Shown in pieces: positions 8,114 through 16,426 of a stretch of DNA of 64,000 nt. Location of the stretch: assembly GCA_963763885.1 (NCBI GenBank), contig CAVXQD010000003.1, positions 744,001-808,000 of the forward strand, in the 5' to 3' direction. The stretch's first letter is position 1; each line of letters begins with the position of its first letter. Made by a program: the position numbers and the translations under genes. The stretch is from JANNBN01 sp963763885. GTDB taxonomy: Bacteria; Actinomycetota; Acidimicrobiia; Acidimicrobiales; JANYDT01. The notes under the pieces are model-generated. The model was not told where the DNA came from and did not search any database. It saw nothing but the letters and a program-made list of their open reading frames with translations.

Positions 8114-9550
8114 ATGAAGACAACCCACTCCAGCCGGCCGTTCGCTGGCCCCACGGAATCATCCGCCCGCACCAACCATCCCCTGCGGCGTCACGAGGTC
8201 AGCGAACCCGCTGCAGGCGGAACGGCGAGTCGGCCCGCAGACCTTTCAGCGCTCACCGGAGACACGCCAGCGACTCGTAACCGGGCGATCGACGCATACC
8301 GTGCGCTGGCGATGGTCGCTGTTGCGCTGGGACACTGGCTTGCATCTGACGCCCGGATGGTGAACGGCAAACTGGTTGCAGGGAACGCGCTTGACCAGCT
8401 GGGTTCGTTGCACATCGTCACCTGGCTCTTTCAGGTGATGCCCATCTTCTTCTGCATTGGCGGCTTTTCCAACGCAGCGTCGCTGGACGCTCACCGCCGC
8501 AAGGGAAACACTGACGGGTCGTGGGTGCGTGCTCGACTCGCCCGACTATCCGCACCAGCGGCGTGGTTGGCAGGGGTGTGGCTGCCAGTGCTGGTGGTCG
8601 GTCAGCTCCTCGGTTACGGGAAGCTCGCGTCGCAAGCCGCTGCTGTCGCAGCTATCCCGCTGTGGTTCCTTGCCAACTACGTGGTTGACACCGCTCTCGC
8701 ACCGTTGACGCTCTCCGCGTTTCGCCGCAACCGGGCGCTGTTTGTCAGCGCGCTGATCACGTTGTTCTGCGTCGGTGAAACGGCCCGATTCTTCAAGGTC
8801 CACTACCTCCCACAGATCAACATCGTGGTCGGCTGGTTGCTCTTCCAGGTGATTGGGTTCGCATGGAAAGACTGCGGCAATCGCATCCCCGCTGGCCGCA
8901 AGTTGGTGGCATTCGGCGCTGGTTCGTGGACCGTTGCCGCAGCGCTTGTCGCCTTTGGCCCTTGGCCGCTTGCGATGGTGAGTGTGCCCGGTGCTCAGTT
9001 TGCTAACACCTGGCCGCCTTCGCTTGCTCTCATGTTCTACGGCTTAGGCATCTGCTCGTTCGCGATCGCCGCTGCACCTCGAATCAGCTCGCTGCTCACA
9101 CGTCGAGCCGGTTTGTGGAAGACGGTCGTGGTCGCGAACACAATGACCATGACGACCTACGTGTGGCACTTCACGGCGCTTGCCGTTGCTGCATTCGCAT
9201 TCTCGCAACTCGGCTTGCTGCCTACAGCTGCGGTCGGCTCGACCAATTGGTGGTTGGCCAAGCTGCCACTAATGGGATGTGCACTTATTGTCTTGGTTGG
9301 CCTCATCACGTTGCTGTCATCGAAAGAGCGCAACGAACTGATTGCCAAACCACGTAAGGCAACCAAAGTAACCATCTCGGGTGCGCCCGTCGTGAAGCGC
9401 TTCAACCGTTTCAGTGCCGTGCTGCTGTCTGTGGCGCTCGCCGGTGGCTTCGAGGCGTGGACTGTTGCCAAAGGCAACCCGGTGCTTGCAATCCCAGGGA
9501 TGGCCTCAATCCTGCTGGTGAACGTGGTGTTGCGGCGCTCGTCGCTCTAG
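8114..9550 (+). CDS. acyltransferase-3 family membrane enzyme
   Basis: This 478-residue protein has a disordered N-terminus (1-60) and about ten membrane segments. The typical acyltransferase-3 opening RNRAIDAYRALAMVAVALGH starts near residue 57 and includes the catalytic-type His after ALG; FCIGGFSNA and the later TYVWHF also fit the family. Such enzymes move acetyl or other acyl groups onto cell-surface sugars, lipids or peptidoglycan from the cytoplasmic side. The substrate cannot be told. The real start might be downstream of the chosen ATG because the first 55 residues look poorly conserved. It overlaps the stop codon of the convergent DUF3291 gene by four bases. Confidence 0.85.
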   Translation: MKTTHSSRPFAGPTESSARTNHPLRRHEVSEPAAGGTASRPADLSALTGDTPATRNRAIDAYRALAMVAVALGHWLASDARMVNGKLVAGNALDQLGSLHIVTWLFQVMPIFFCIGGFSNAASLDAHRRKGNTDGSWVRARLARLSAPAAWLAGVWLPVLVVGQLLGYGKLASQAAAVAAIPLWFLANYVVDTALAPLTLSAFRRNRALFVSALITLFCVGETARFFKVHYLPQINIVVGWLLFQVIGFAWKDCGNRIPAGRKLVAFGAGSWTVAAALVAFGPWPLAMVSVPGAQFANTWPPSLALMFYGLGICSFAIAAAPRISSLLTRRAGLWKTVVVANTMTMTTYVWHFTALAVAAFAFSQLGLLPTAAVGSTNWWLAKLPLMGCALIVLVGLITLLSSKERNELIAKPRKATKVTISGAPVVKRFNRFSAVLLSVALAGGFEAWTVAKGNPVLAIPGMASILLVNVVLRRSSL

Positions 9551-10032
9551 TTGATTGGTGGTGCATCGGCCGGAGGGTTTCGGTCCTCCGTCAGGCTGAA
9601 CCCCTCGTCGGATGGGCCGTTCGTTCTGAAATGCTCCAGCCTGCGGATTGCATCTTGCACATCTGGAATGGTGCCAGCGGGAATCCACCAACACACTGTG
9701 TACTTATCATCGAGGCGCTGGAACCACTCGCTGCGGCGCCGAAGGTAGGAGGCGTGGCCGCTCTTGTAAACGAAGTGGCGTAAGTCCTTGGGTTGTTCCC
9801 AGACGCTCATGTTGACCAAGAGCAACGGGTCGTCGAATGCTGCGACGTAACTGGACGACCCGCCGTCTTCGGTCTGGAGGCGCCACACGAAGCCGGGTGA
9901 CAACTCGGCCATTCGGTTGACGAGGTCGATCATGGTGGTGAACTCCGTCATGGACGGGTGGTCCAACGGGTGGGTAACCCGGCCAATGTTCAGTTGCGCG
10001 AAATGAAACCGGAGGTGAGTCGGTTGGCTCAT
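9547..10032 (-). CDS. DUF3291 family protein (ABM-like barrel)
   Basis: This 161-residue soluble protein shows the DUF3291 pattern: AQLNIGR near the N-terminus, MAELSPGFVWRLQTEDG, NMSVWEQPKDLRHFVY and a Trp-rich segment (TVCWWIPAGTIP). The fold resembles antibiotic-biosynthesis monooxygenases, but no enzymatic activity is established for the family. A GGAGG lies directly against the ATG, which is unusually close for a ribosome site, so the start may be slightly off. It stands alone on the minus strand, convergent with the acyltransferase gene. Confidence 0.85.
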   Translation of the reverse strand: MSQPTHLRFHFAQLNIGRVTHPLDHPSMTEFTTMIDLVNRMAELSPGFVWRLQTEDGGSSSYVAAFDDPLLLVNMSVWEQPKDLRHFVYKSGHASYLRRRSEWFQRLDDKYTVCWWIPAGTIPDVQDAIRRLEHFRTNGPSDEGFSLTEDRNPPADAPPIN

Positions 10033-10085
10033 CCTCCGGACTGTATCGGTGACCGGAAGCCGAGCCGAAAGCTGGACCGCAGGTC

Positions 10086-10121
10086 AGGCAAATGATCAGG
10101 CAAATGATCAGGCAAATGATC
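10086..10121. repeat. 12-bp tandem repeat, three exact units
   Basis: Three exact units of aggcaaatgatc, followed by a partial unit (cggcaggg). They lie in the 185-base gap between the divergent DUF3291 and holA genes, about 55 bases upstream of the DUF3291 start, where they could affect either promoter. Confidence 0.92.
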
Positions 10122-10217
10122 CGGCAGGGCAGCGTTTGTCGAGTGCAGCCCGGTTGGCTGGCCAACAGGTGTGACGGACCTGTGATGGTTGTCGTTCCGG
10201 TGTGACAACCTGAACGG

Positions 10218-11225
10218 GTGAGTGTTCCGCTGGAGTTAGCGCGTCAAGAGGGCGCAGTCCTTCTGGTTAAGGGCGACGACCCGGTGTTACGAGACGATGC
10301 CGTCCGTGATCTCATCCACGCGGCCGCAGACGGCGAAGATCTCTCCCTCGGCCTCGACGACATCGGTGGCGGCGGCGAGGACTATGACGCAGCGGTTGCG
10401 GTCGATGCAGCGCAAACCCCGCCGATGTTCACCACTAAACGAGTTGTTGTGGTCCGCGAGATAGGGCGGGTGGACTCTGACGGGGTCGAAGCGTTGCTCA
10501 CGTACTTCGCTGCGCCGTGCCCGTCTTCCCGGCTCATCCTGGTCGCTGGAGGTGGTCAGACCCCACGCAAGGTGCTCGACGGCGTCAAGCGACTGGGTGG
10601 AGTCATCGAGACCGGCATTCCCTCCGGCAAGGCCCGCCAGGGCTGGTTGGAAGAGCGCCTGGTCGATGCCCCGGTGCGGTTGGACAGGCGGGCTGTGCAA
10701 CATCTGTCCGAACATCTCGGTGATTCGCTGTCACGGGTCGATGGCATTTTGTCCGTACTCGCAGCTGTGCACGGTGAGGGAGCGCGCATCGGGGTCGACG
10801 AACTTGACCCGTTCCTCGGCGAGGCCGGTGGTGGCGCCCCGTGGGATCTCACGGACGCAATTGACCGTGGCGATACCGGAGCGGCTCTTGACCAACTACG
10901 GCGCCAGCTGCACGGCGACAAACACCCGTTGCAGGTCATGGCCAGCCTTGGTGCGCACTTTGCCAAGATGCTGCGGCTCTCTGGCAGCGGGATACGGAAC
11001 GAAAACGAAGCCGCTGCTGCACTTGGCATGACTGGTTCAACGTTTCCTGCCAAAAAGGCGCTCACCCAGGCCAACAAGCTTGGCCAGGTCAACGTGGCGC
11101 GCGGCATCGAACTTCTCGCCCAGGCTGACCTTGATCTGCGTGGCCGGCGTGACCTGCCGGGCGAAGTCGTCATGGAAGTCCTGGTTGCCCGCCTCGCTCG
11201 GCTTGGGGCCGCTGCCCGCCGGTAG
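10218..11225 (+). CDS. holA: DNA polymerase III subunit delta
   Basis: This 335-residue protein is the delta subunit of the clamp loader, which opens the sliding clamp during replication. It shows the HolA/YqeN layout: a degenerate AAA+ domain (GAVLLVKGDDPVLRDDAV at the start, FTTKRVVVVREI near residue 75, SSRLILVAGG) and a helical C-terminal collar domain (GDTGAALDQLRRQL, ARGIELLAQADLDLRG). GTG is used as the start. In many bacteria holA follows comEC and precedes rpsT; here the rpsT link is kept but about 6.7 kb separates it from comEC. Confidence 0.93.
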   Translation: MSVPLELARQEGAVLLVKGDDPVLRDDAVRDLIHAAADGEDLSLGLDDIGGGGEDYDAAVAVDAAQTPPMFTTKRVVVVREIGRVDSDGVEALLTYFAAPCPSSRLILVAGGGQTPRKVLDGVKRLGGVIETGIPSGKARQGWLEERLVDAPVRLDRRAVQHLSEHLGDSLSRVDGILSVLAAVHGEGARIGVDELDPFLGEAGGGAPWDLTDAIDRGDTGAALDQLRRQLHGDKHPLQVMASLGAHFAKMLRLSGSGIRNENEAAAALGMTGSTFPAKKALTQANKLGQVNVARGIELLAQADLDLRGRRDLPGEVVMEVLVARLARLGAAARR

Positions 11226-11294
11226 CCTTGCCACAATTGGGGAGGGTGGCAGGTACCTGGTTCGGGTGCTGCTAGTCTTGGTGGCCGTTCTGCA

Positions 11295-11313
11295 GGCCCG
11301 GGTGCTCCGGGCC
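11295..11313 (+). promoter_or_regulatory. GC-rich hairpin in the rpsT leader
   Basis: A perfect 7-bp stem (ggcccgg / ccgggcc) with a 5-base loop ends 24 bases before the rpsT GTG and just ahead of the AAGGAT ribosome site. No T-run follows, so a structural or translational role is more likely than termination. S20 is autoregulated in E. coli at translation, which makes this a candidate control element here. Confidence 0.45.
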
Positions 11314-11337
11314 GCATCACAAGGATCTCTGTTACTC

Positions 11338-11607
11338 GTGGCCAACATCAAGTCCCAGAAGAAGCGCATTCTCACCAATGCCAAAGCGCATGATCGCAAC
11401 AAGGCTGTGCGAAGCGAACTTAAGACGCGGGTGAAGGTTGCCGTGCGTACTGCTACGTCTGAACCAGGCTCTGAGGCCAGCGAAGCTACCCTTCGTTTGG
11501 CTATCAAGCGCCTCGACAAGGCAGCAACCAAGGGCATCATTCACAAGAACCAGGCTGCAAACCGCAAGTCGTCGCTGATGAAGCGCATTGCCAAGCTCAC
11601 CGCTTGA
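11338..11607 (+). CDS. rpsT: 30S ribosomal protein S20
   Basis: This 89-residue basic protein binds the 5' domain of 16S rRNA early in 30S assembly. The sequence is typical of S20: ANIKSQKKRILTNAKAHDRN at the start, AIKRLDKAATKGIIHKNQAA in the middle, then RKSSLMKRI. GTG is the start codon because the conserved N-terminus begins right after it and AAGGAT lies about 12 bases upstream; longer upstream reading is not conserved-looking. A strong terminator follows. Confidence 0.97.
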   Translation: MANIKSQKKRILTNAKAHDRNKAVRSELKTRVKVAVRTATSEPGSEASEATLRLAIKRLDKAATKGIIHKNQAANRKSSLMKRIAKLTA

Positions 11608-11668
11608 TTTTTGGAGCCTAAATTCCGAGCGTGATTTCGAGCCCGGGCCTCCTGGCTCTGCTCCCGTC

Positions 11669-11689
11669 AGCCCCGCCTCCGGCGGGGCT
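11669..11689 (+). terminator. intrinsic terminator after rpsT
   Basis: A 9-bp perfect stem (agccccgcc / ggcggggct) with a 3-base loop, followed by a T-rich stretch (gctgtatttctt). Confidence 0.85.
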
Positions 11690-11770
11690 GCTGTATTTCT
11701 TCCCACGCTTCGCCCCTTGCTTCACCAGCTTCTCCCCTAACCGTTACGGACTCTCTGCAGAAGCCAGCTC

Positions 11771-13588
11771 ATGACCCTCGACCGTTCCTCGATCCGCAAC
11801 CTTTCGATCATCGCCCACGTCGACCACGGTAAGTCGACGCTGTCAGACCGCATCCTCGAACTCACCGGAGCCGTCGACGCTCGTGAAATGCGCGCCCAGT
11901 ATCTGGACTCGATGGACATCGAACGAGAGCGTGGCATCACCATCAAGGCGCAAAACGTTCGAGTCGGATGGAAGCCGGGCAGCGGCAGCCGGGCAGGCAT
12001 CCAGCACACCATCCACCTCATCGACACGCCCGGTCACGTCGACTTCGGCTACGAGGTAAGCCGCTCGTTGGCCGCTTGCGAAGGCGTGGTGCTGGTGGTC
12101 GACGCGGCACAGGGCATAGAGGCGCAAACGCTGGCCAACTGCTATCTGGCGCTGGAGCACGATCTCGAAATCGTTGCTGCGCTCAACAAGATCGACCTCC
12201 CCTCGGCCGAACCAGAGAAATACGCAGCCGAAATCGAAACGGTCCTTGGTATCCCCGCGGATTCCATTCTGCGGATCTCGGCAAAGACCGGCAACGGCGT
12301 GTCAGAGCTGCTCGACGCCATCTGTGAACGCATCCCTGCTCCCATTGGCGATCCCGATGCGCCGCTGCAGGGCCTCATGTTCGACAGCTACTACGACGAG
12401 TACCGCGGCGTGGTCTCGGCTGTCCGCATCATGAACGGCCGCCTGAAAAAGGAGGCCAAGGTCTTTTACATGCACGCCCGGGGTCAGCACGAAGTCCTGG
12501 AAGTTGGCGTGCGCACCCCTGGCAACACGCCGGTCGCAGAACTCGGTCCTGGCGAAGTCGGCTACATCATCGCCGGTATCAAGAACCTCGGCGAAGCCCG
12601 TTCCGGCGAGACGGTCACGGAGTACGCCAAGCAAGCCACCGAGATGCTGCCTGGCTACAAGCAGCCCAAGCCCATGGTCTTCTGCGGCCTGTACCCAATC
12701 GACGGCGACGACTTCCCAGCGCTTCGCGAGGCCCTCGACAAACTGAAGTTGTCCGACGCGTCCATCACCTACGAGCCAGAAACATCTGGCGCGTTGGGGT
12801 TTGGATTCCGTTGTGGGTACCTCGGGCTGTTGCACATGGAAATTGCGCGTGAACGGTTGGAACGAGAGTTCAACCTGGCGCTCATCGCAACCGCTCCAAG
12901 CGTGGAGTACCAGGTCACCACCACAGACGGGCAGTTGGTACTCATCGACAACCCGTCGCAGATGCCACCGGTCAACCACATCGAGTCCATCGCCGAGCCG
13001 TACTTCAAGGTCAGCATTCTCACCCCGTCTGACTACACCGGCACCATCATGGAGCTGTGCCAGAACCGTCGTGGTGAAATGATCCGCATGGATTACCTCG
13101 GCCCAGAACGCCTCGAGATGGTCTATCGCATCCCGCTGGCGGAAGTGGTTGTGGACTTTTTCGATGCGTTGAAGAGCCGCACCAAGGGTTACGCCTCGCT
13201 TGACTACGAACTCGACGGGTACGCCGAAAGCCAGTTGGTCCGGCTCGACGTGTTGCTGAACGGGTTGCCGGTCGACGCGTTCTCAACCATCATCCATCGT
13301 TCCAAGGCAGAAGAGTTTGGTCGCAAGATGACTGCCAAACTGCGCGAGCTCATCCCACGCCAGATGTTCGACGTCCCAATTCAGGCCGCAATTGGTTCTC
13401 GCGTCGTTGCACGCGAAACGGTGAAAGCTAAGCGTAAAGACGTTCTTGCCAAGTGCTACGGCGGCGACATCAGCCGTAAGCGCAAACTGCTTGAAAAGCA
13501 GAAGGAAGGCAAGAAGAAGATGAAGTCCATCGGGCGTGTGGAAGTGCCACAGGAAGCCTTCATCTCCGCCCTCAAGCTCGACGAGTAG
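11771..13588 (+). CDS. lepA: translation elongation factor 4 (back-translocase LepA)
   Basis: This 605-residue GTPase acts on stalled or mistranslocated ribosomes and affects initiation and ribosome assembly. Its G domain shows AHVDHGKST (P loop, near residue 16), RGIT (switch I), DTPGHVDF (switch II) and NKID. Domains II, III and V resemble EF-G, and the family-specific C-terminal domain ends in KRKLLEKQKEGKKKMK and VEVPQEAFISAL. Length and all motifs are normal. It follows rpsT, a frequent neighbour, but an intrinsic terminator separates them. Confidence 0.98.
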   Translation: MTLDRSSIRNLSIIAHVDHGKSTLSDRILELTGAVDAREMRAQYLDSMDIERERGITIKAQNVRVGWKPGSGSRAGIQHTIHLIDTPGHVDFGYEVSRSLAACEGVVLVVDAAQGIEAQTLANCYLALEHDLEIVAALNKIDLPSAEPEKYAAEIETVLGIPADSILRISAKTGNGVSELLDAICERIPAPIGDPDAPLQGLMFDSYYDEYRGVVSAVRIMNGRLKKEAKVFYMHARGQHEVLEVGVRTPGNTPVAELGPGEVGYIIAGIKNLGEARSGETVTEYAKQATEMLPGYKQPKPMVFCGLYPIDGDDFPALREALDKLKLSDASITYEPETSGALGFGFRCGYLGLLHMEIARERLEREFNLALIATAPSVEYQVTTTDGQLVLIDNPSQMPPVNHIESIAEPYFKVSILTPSDYTGTIMELCQNRRGEMIRMDYLGPERLEMVYRIPLAEVVVDFFDALKSRTKGYASLDYELDGYAESQLVRLDVLLNGLPVDAFSTIIHRSKAEEFGRKMTAKLRELIPRQMFDVPIQAAIGSRVVARETVKAKRKDVLAKCYGGDISRKRKLLEKQKEGKKKMKSIGRVEVPQEAFISALKLDE

Positions 13589-13594
13589 GGCGAC

Positions 13595-13612
13595 CTAGCC
13601 CAACCGGGCTAG
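13595..13612. terminator. bidirectional stem-loop between lepA and the convergent small gene
   Basis: A 7-bp perfect stem (ctagccc / gggctag) with a 4-base loop starts 6 bases after the lepA stop. A second gggctag follows at 13619-13625 and overlaps the stop of the minus-strand gene, so alternative pairings are possible. Confidence 0.6.
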
Positions 13613-13620
13613 TCCCCGGG

Positions 13621-14004
13621 CTAGTCGCCGAAGCGAGCCTCGATGCTTGGGACGTCGACGAGGATGCGGTCGAAACGGGCGAGGTAGTGGGTCTGCTGGT
13701 GAGATTCTGCAACGCTACGAAAAGCGTGCATGGCCATGGCTGCGGCGTGCACTGCTGCACCTGAAGTTGCTGTTTCGGCAAAGGCTGCTGCGTCCATGGA
13801 CAACGAGCCGATTTCGTTCGCAAACGCTGCGCTGGTGACTACATCGTCGTCCAGTGGATACACCACGAACGCCACTAGATCTGCGGGTTCACGCCCCCAG
13901 CCCTGGTTGGACACCAGTTCTTCGGCGTGCATTGCCCGGTCACGGTCCACCCCGCGCAACTTTGCGATGGACTGCTTGACTTTGGCCGGACGTTTAGGAG
14001 GCAT
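13621..14004 (-). CDS. small conserved-looking protein of unknown function
   Basis: This 127-residue soluble protein is basic at the N-terminus (MPPKRPAKVKQSIAKLRGVD), has an acidic patch in VVYPLDDDVV and an Ala-rich helical middle. I do not recognise a family. The reading frame is open with normal codon use, has a plausible ATG and sits convergent to lepA with a shared stem-loop, which supports a real gene. There are no membrane segments or signal peptide. It may bind nucleic acid through its basic N-terminus, but that is only a guess from composition. Confidence 0.6.
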   Translation of the reverse strand: MPPKRPAKVKQSIAKLRGVDRDRAMHAEELVSNQGWGREPADLVAFVVYPLDDDVVTSAAFANEIGSLSMDAAAFAETATSGAAVHAAAMAMHAFRSVAESHQQTHYLARFDRILVDVPSIEARFGD

Positions 14005-14076
14005 TCAACCATCCTCACACGACCCAGTGACAGTATCGGGCCACCCACCTCCACGATGAGGGCGTTCGGGTCAGTC

Positions 14077-16308
14077 CTAGATACGTTCGAAGGTTCCCCA
14101 GTCCGAAGCGGTTGCAAGAGGAGAAAGGTCCGGAACCTTCCAATTTGTGCGGTTGGCGAACGGCGCTGGCCGACCCAGCAGGTATCCCTGGGCCATTGCG
14201 CAGCCAAGTTTTCGAACCTGAAGAAGCTGACGTTGAGTTTCAACACCTTCCGCGATCACCGGGATGCTCAGCGCGCGTGCAATACCGACGATGGCAACTG
14301 CGATGCCCCAGCCGTGGGGGGAGTCGAGACTCATCACGAACTCTCTCGCCAGCTTGAGTCCGTCAAAGGTCAGGGAGTTGAGCCGAGCGAGTGACGAGAA
14401 GCCCGTGCCGAAGTCATCGATCCAAATACGCGCCCCGGCGTCGCGGAGCCCGTCAAGCACCGTCCGTGCATGTTCGGTATCACCAACAGCCGACTCGGTC
14501 ACTTCGATGACAAGTTGGCCGGGGCGGAGCCCATGGCGCGAAATCAGCGTCGCGACCTGTTGCACGAGCGTGCGGTTGAACTGCCGCACTGAAACATTCA
14601 TGCTGACTGGGACGCCCAACTGCGACGCGTGGAGCGCCCCCATCTCCAAGATGTGTGCGCCAAGCCGGACGATCAACCCTGACTCCTCGGCAACGTCGAT
14701 GAACGCGCCTGGTTGCAGGCGTCCCTTGCTTGGGTGGTTCCACCGTGCAAGTGCTTCGTATTCCACTTCTCCGGTGGAAAAGTGGACGATTGGTTGATAG
14801 TCCAACTCGATCTGGTCATCGTCAATCGCGTGATGCAGGTCGCGTTGCACGTCGGACCAGTCGGCCATTCGTTGGCGCAACTCCATGTCGAAGAGGGCGC
14901 AGCCGTTGCGTCCTGCGTCTTTCGCTGCGTACATCGCAGCGTCAGCTTCGGCAAGCAACGATTGTGGCGTGGACTGAGGAGTGGACACTGCGATACCGAC
15001 GCTGGCCGATACGTAGTACTCCAAGCCGTCGATGATGAACGGATGCTCTAAGCGGGCACGGACCCGCTCTGCGAACGCTCGCGCTTCGTTGGCGCTGGTT
15101 ACGTTGTGCACCAACGCAAACTCGTCGCCTCCGAGGCGGGCCACCTGGTCAGCGTGAGGCGCACATGCCCGCACCCTCGCTGCGGCCGCGCCGAGGAGCG
15201 CGTCGCCTGCGTCATGACCCATGGTGTCATTCACCATCTTGAAACGGTCCAGGTCGACGAACAGCACCGCGTGGGCCACGTCGGAGTCTTTCAATCGCTC
15301 GGTCAGTGTCCTGATGAACTGACGCCTGTTGGCAAGGCCGGTAAGCGAATCTACGTGCGCTGCCCGGTCCAGTGCATCGGACAACGCCACCTGGGCGGTG
15401 ACATCAGTGACGACAACTAGACGGGCGGCCTGCCCGTCGAATGTTGTCGGTGTACCCGTGATCTTCACGTCAATCAGTTCGCCGTCGCTCCGGCAGTGTC
15501 GCCACAGCCGACTTGCTGCATAGGTGTCGATCGAACCGTCAGAAATGACGGCTCGCAACACGCTGCGGTCCTCCGGCGGGCGGATGTCCAGAATCGTCTT
15601 CGCAAGAAACTCGGCTCGCGACCAGCCGTAGCGCTCAACTGCCCAATGGTTGACATCCAAGATCCGGAGGGTACGCAGGTTGTATACCCATGCAGCACGA
15701 CCGAATCCAGCAGACGAATCTTCAACGCTTTCACCACGTTCAATTCGAGCTGCTGCTGCCGTCATCGCGTCCATCGAAGGAGGGAGTTCCGCGCAACGGC
15801 GCGCGTGGAGGTCAATCAGGTGTTCCACCTGGTTGCCCAGAAATCGAAGCGTGCTGCAGTCCTCGTCGGTGAATTGCCGCGGCGATCGGTCGAGCACGCA
15901 CAGGGTCCCGATCCGCTCGCCGAACAATCGGATCGGGACTCCTGCATAGGACCGGATTGACGGAGATCCGGTCACCATTGGGCTATCGGCGAACCGAACG
16001 TCGCTCCACGTGTCGGTCACCACAAGTTCGGTGTCGGTGCGAATCGTCACGCTGCAAAACGCACGGTCGTTGGGTGTTTCTGAAACGTTGAGGCCCACCG
16101 TTGACTTGAACCACAGCCGACCCTCGTCGAGCAACGAAATGGCGGCCATCGGCGTACCCAGCGCGTTTGCAGCGAAGAGGACGACTTCGTCGAACGCAGC
16201 TTCCGCCGGCGTGTCGAGAAGCGAGAGCCGTCGGAGGAGTTTTGCGCGTCGCGTGTCCTCAGCGACGGACGATGTTTCGCTTGAAGTGCTGCCGACGCCG
16301 AGATCCAC
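14077..16308 (-). CDS. GAF-PAS-GGDEF-EAL cyclic-di-GMP signalling protein with a changed EAL site
   Basis: This 743-residue soluble protein has, in order, a GAF domain (about 25-175), a PAS domain (about 205-315), GGDEF (about 320-480) and EAL (about 490-730). The cyclase motif is intact (RLGGDEFAL); the inhibitory RxxD site upstream is PHAD, so product inhibition is probably lost. The EAL domain keeps YEALARW, SMNVSVRQF, VIEVTES, IDDFGTGF, IAEGVET and AQGYLLGRP, but the usual KID triplet is K-L-A (Ala654), removing one catalytic-site Asp. It is likely a cyclase with a weak or regulatory EAL domain. The GTG start lies 118 bases after the histidine kinase gene in the same direction, so one transcript could cover all three signalling genes. 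Confidence 0.93.
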   Translation of the reverse strand: MDLGVGSTSSETSSVAEDTRRAKLLRRLSLLDTPAEAAFDEVVLFAANALGTPMAAISLLDEGRLWFKSTVGLNVSETPNDRAFCSVTIRTDTELVVTDTWSDVRFADSPMVTGSPSIRSYAGVPIRLFGERIGTLCVLDRSPRQFTDEDCSTLRFLGNQVEHLIDLHARRCAELPPSMDAMTAAAARIERGESVEDSSAGFGRAAWVYNLRTLRILDVNHWAVERYGWSRAEFLAKTILDIRPPEDRSVLRAVISDGSIDTYAASRLWRHCRSDGELIDVKITGTPTTFDGQAARLVVVTDVTAQVALSDALDRAAHVDSLTGLANRRQFIRTLTERLKDSDVAHAVLFVDLDRFKMVNDTMGHDAGDALLGAAAARVRACAPHADQVARLGGDEFALVHNVTSANEARAFAERVRARLEHPFIIDGLEYYVSASVGIAVSTPQSTPQSLLAEADAAMYAAKDAGRNGCALFDMELRQRMADWSDVQRDLHHAIDDDQIELDYQPIVHFSTGEVEYEALARWNHPSKGRLQPGAFIDVAEESGLIVRLGAHILEMGALHASQLGVPVSMNVSVRQFNRTLVQQVATLISRHGLRPGQLVIEVTESAVGDTEHARTVLDGLRDAGARIWIDDFGTGFSSLARLNSLTFDGLKLAREFVMSLDSPHGWGIAVAIVGIARALSIPVIAEGVETQRQLLQVRKLGCAMAQGYLLGRPAPFANRTNWKVPDLSPLATASDWGTFERI

Positions 16309-16426
16309 CCGTCAAGTGTGAGGATAGATTTGCCTTCGGACCAGTCGCGTCGGTACTGGCGCGCCGCCGTGTCGCCGCGTCAGATGCGCCTGACGCGTTC
16401 GCGCTAATCACTCTCGCCGAAAGAGT

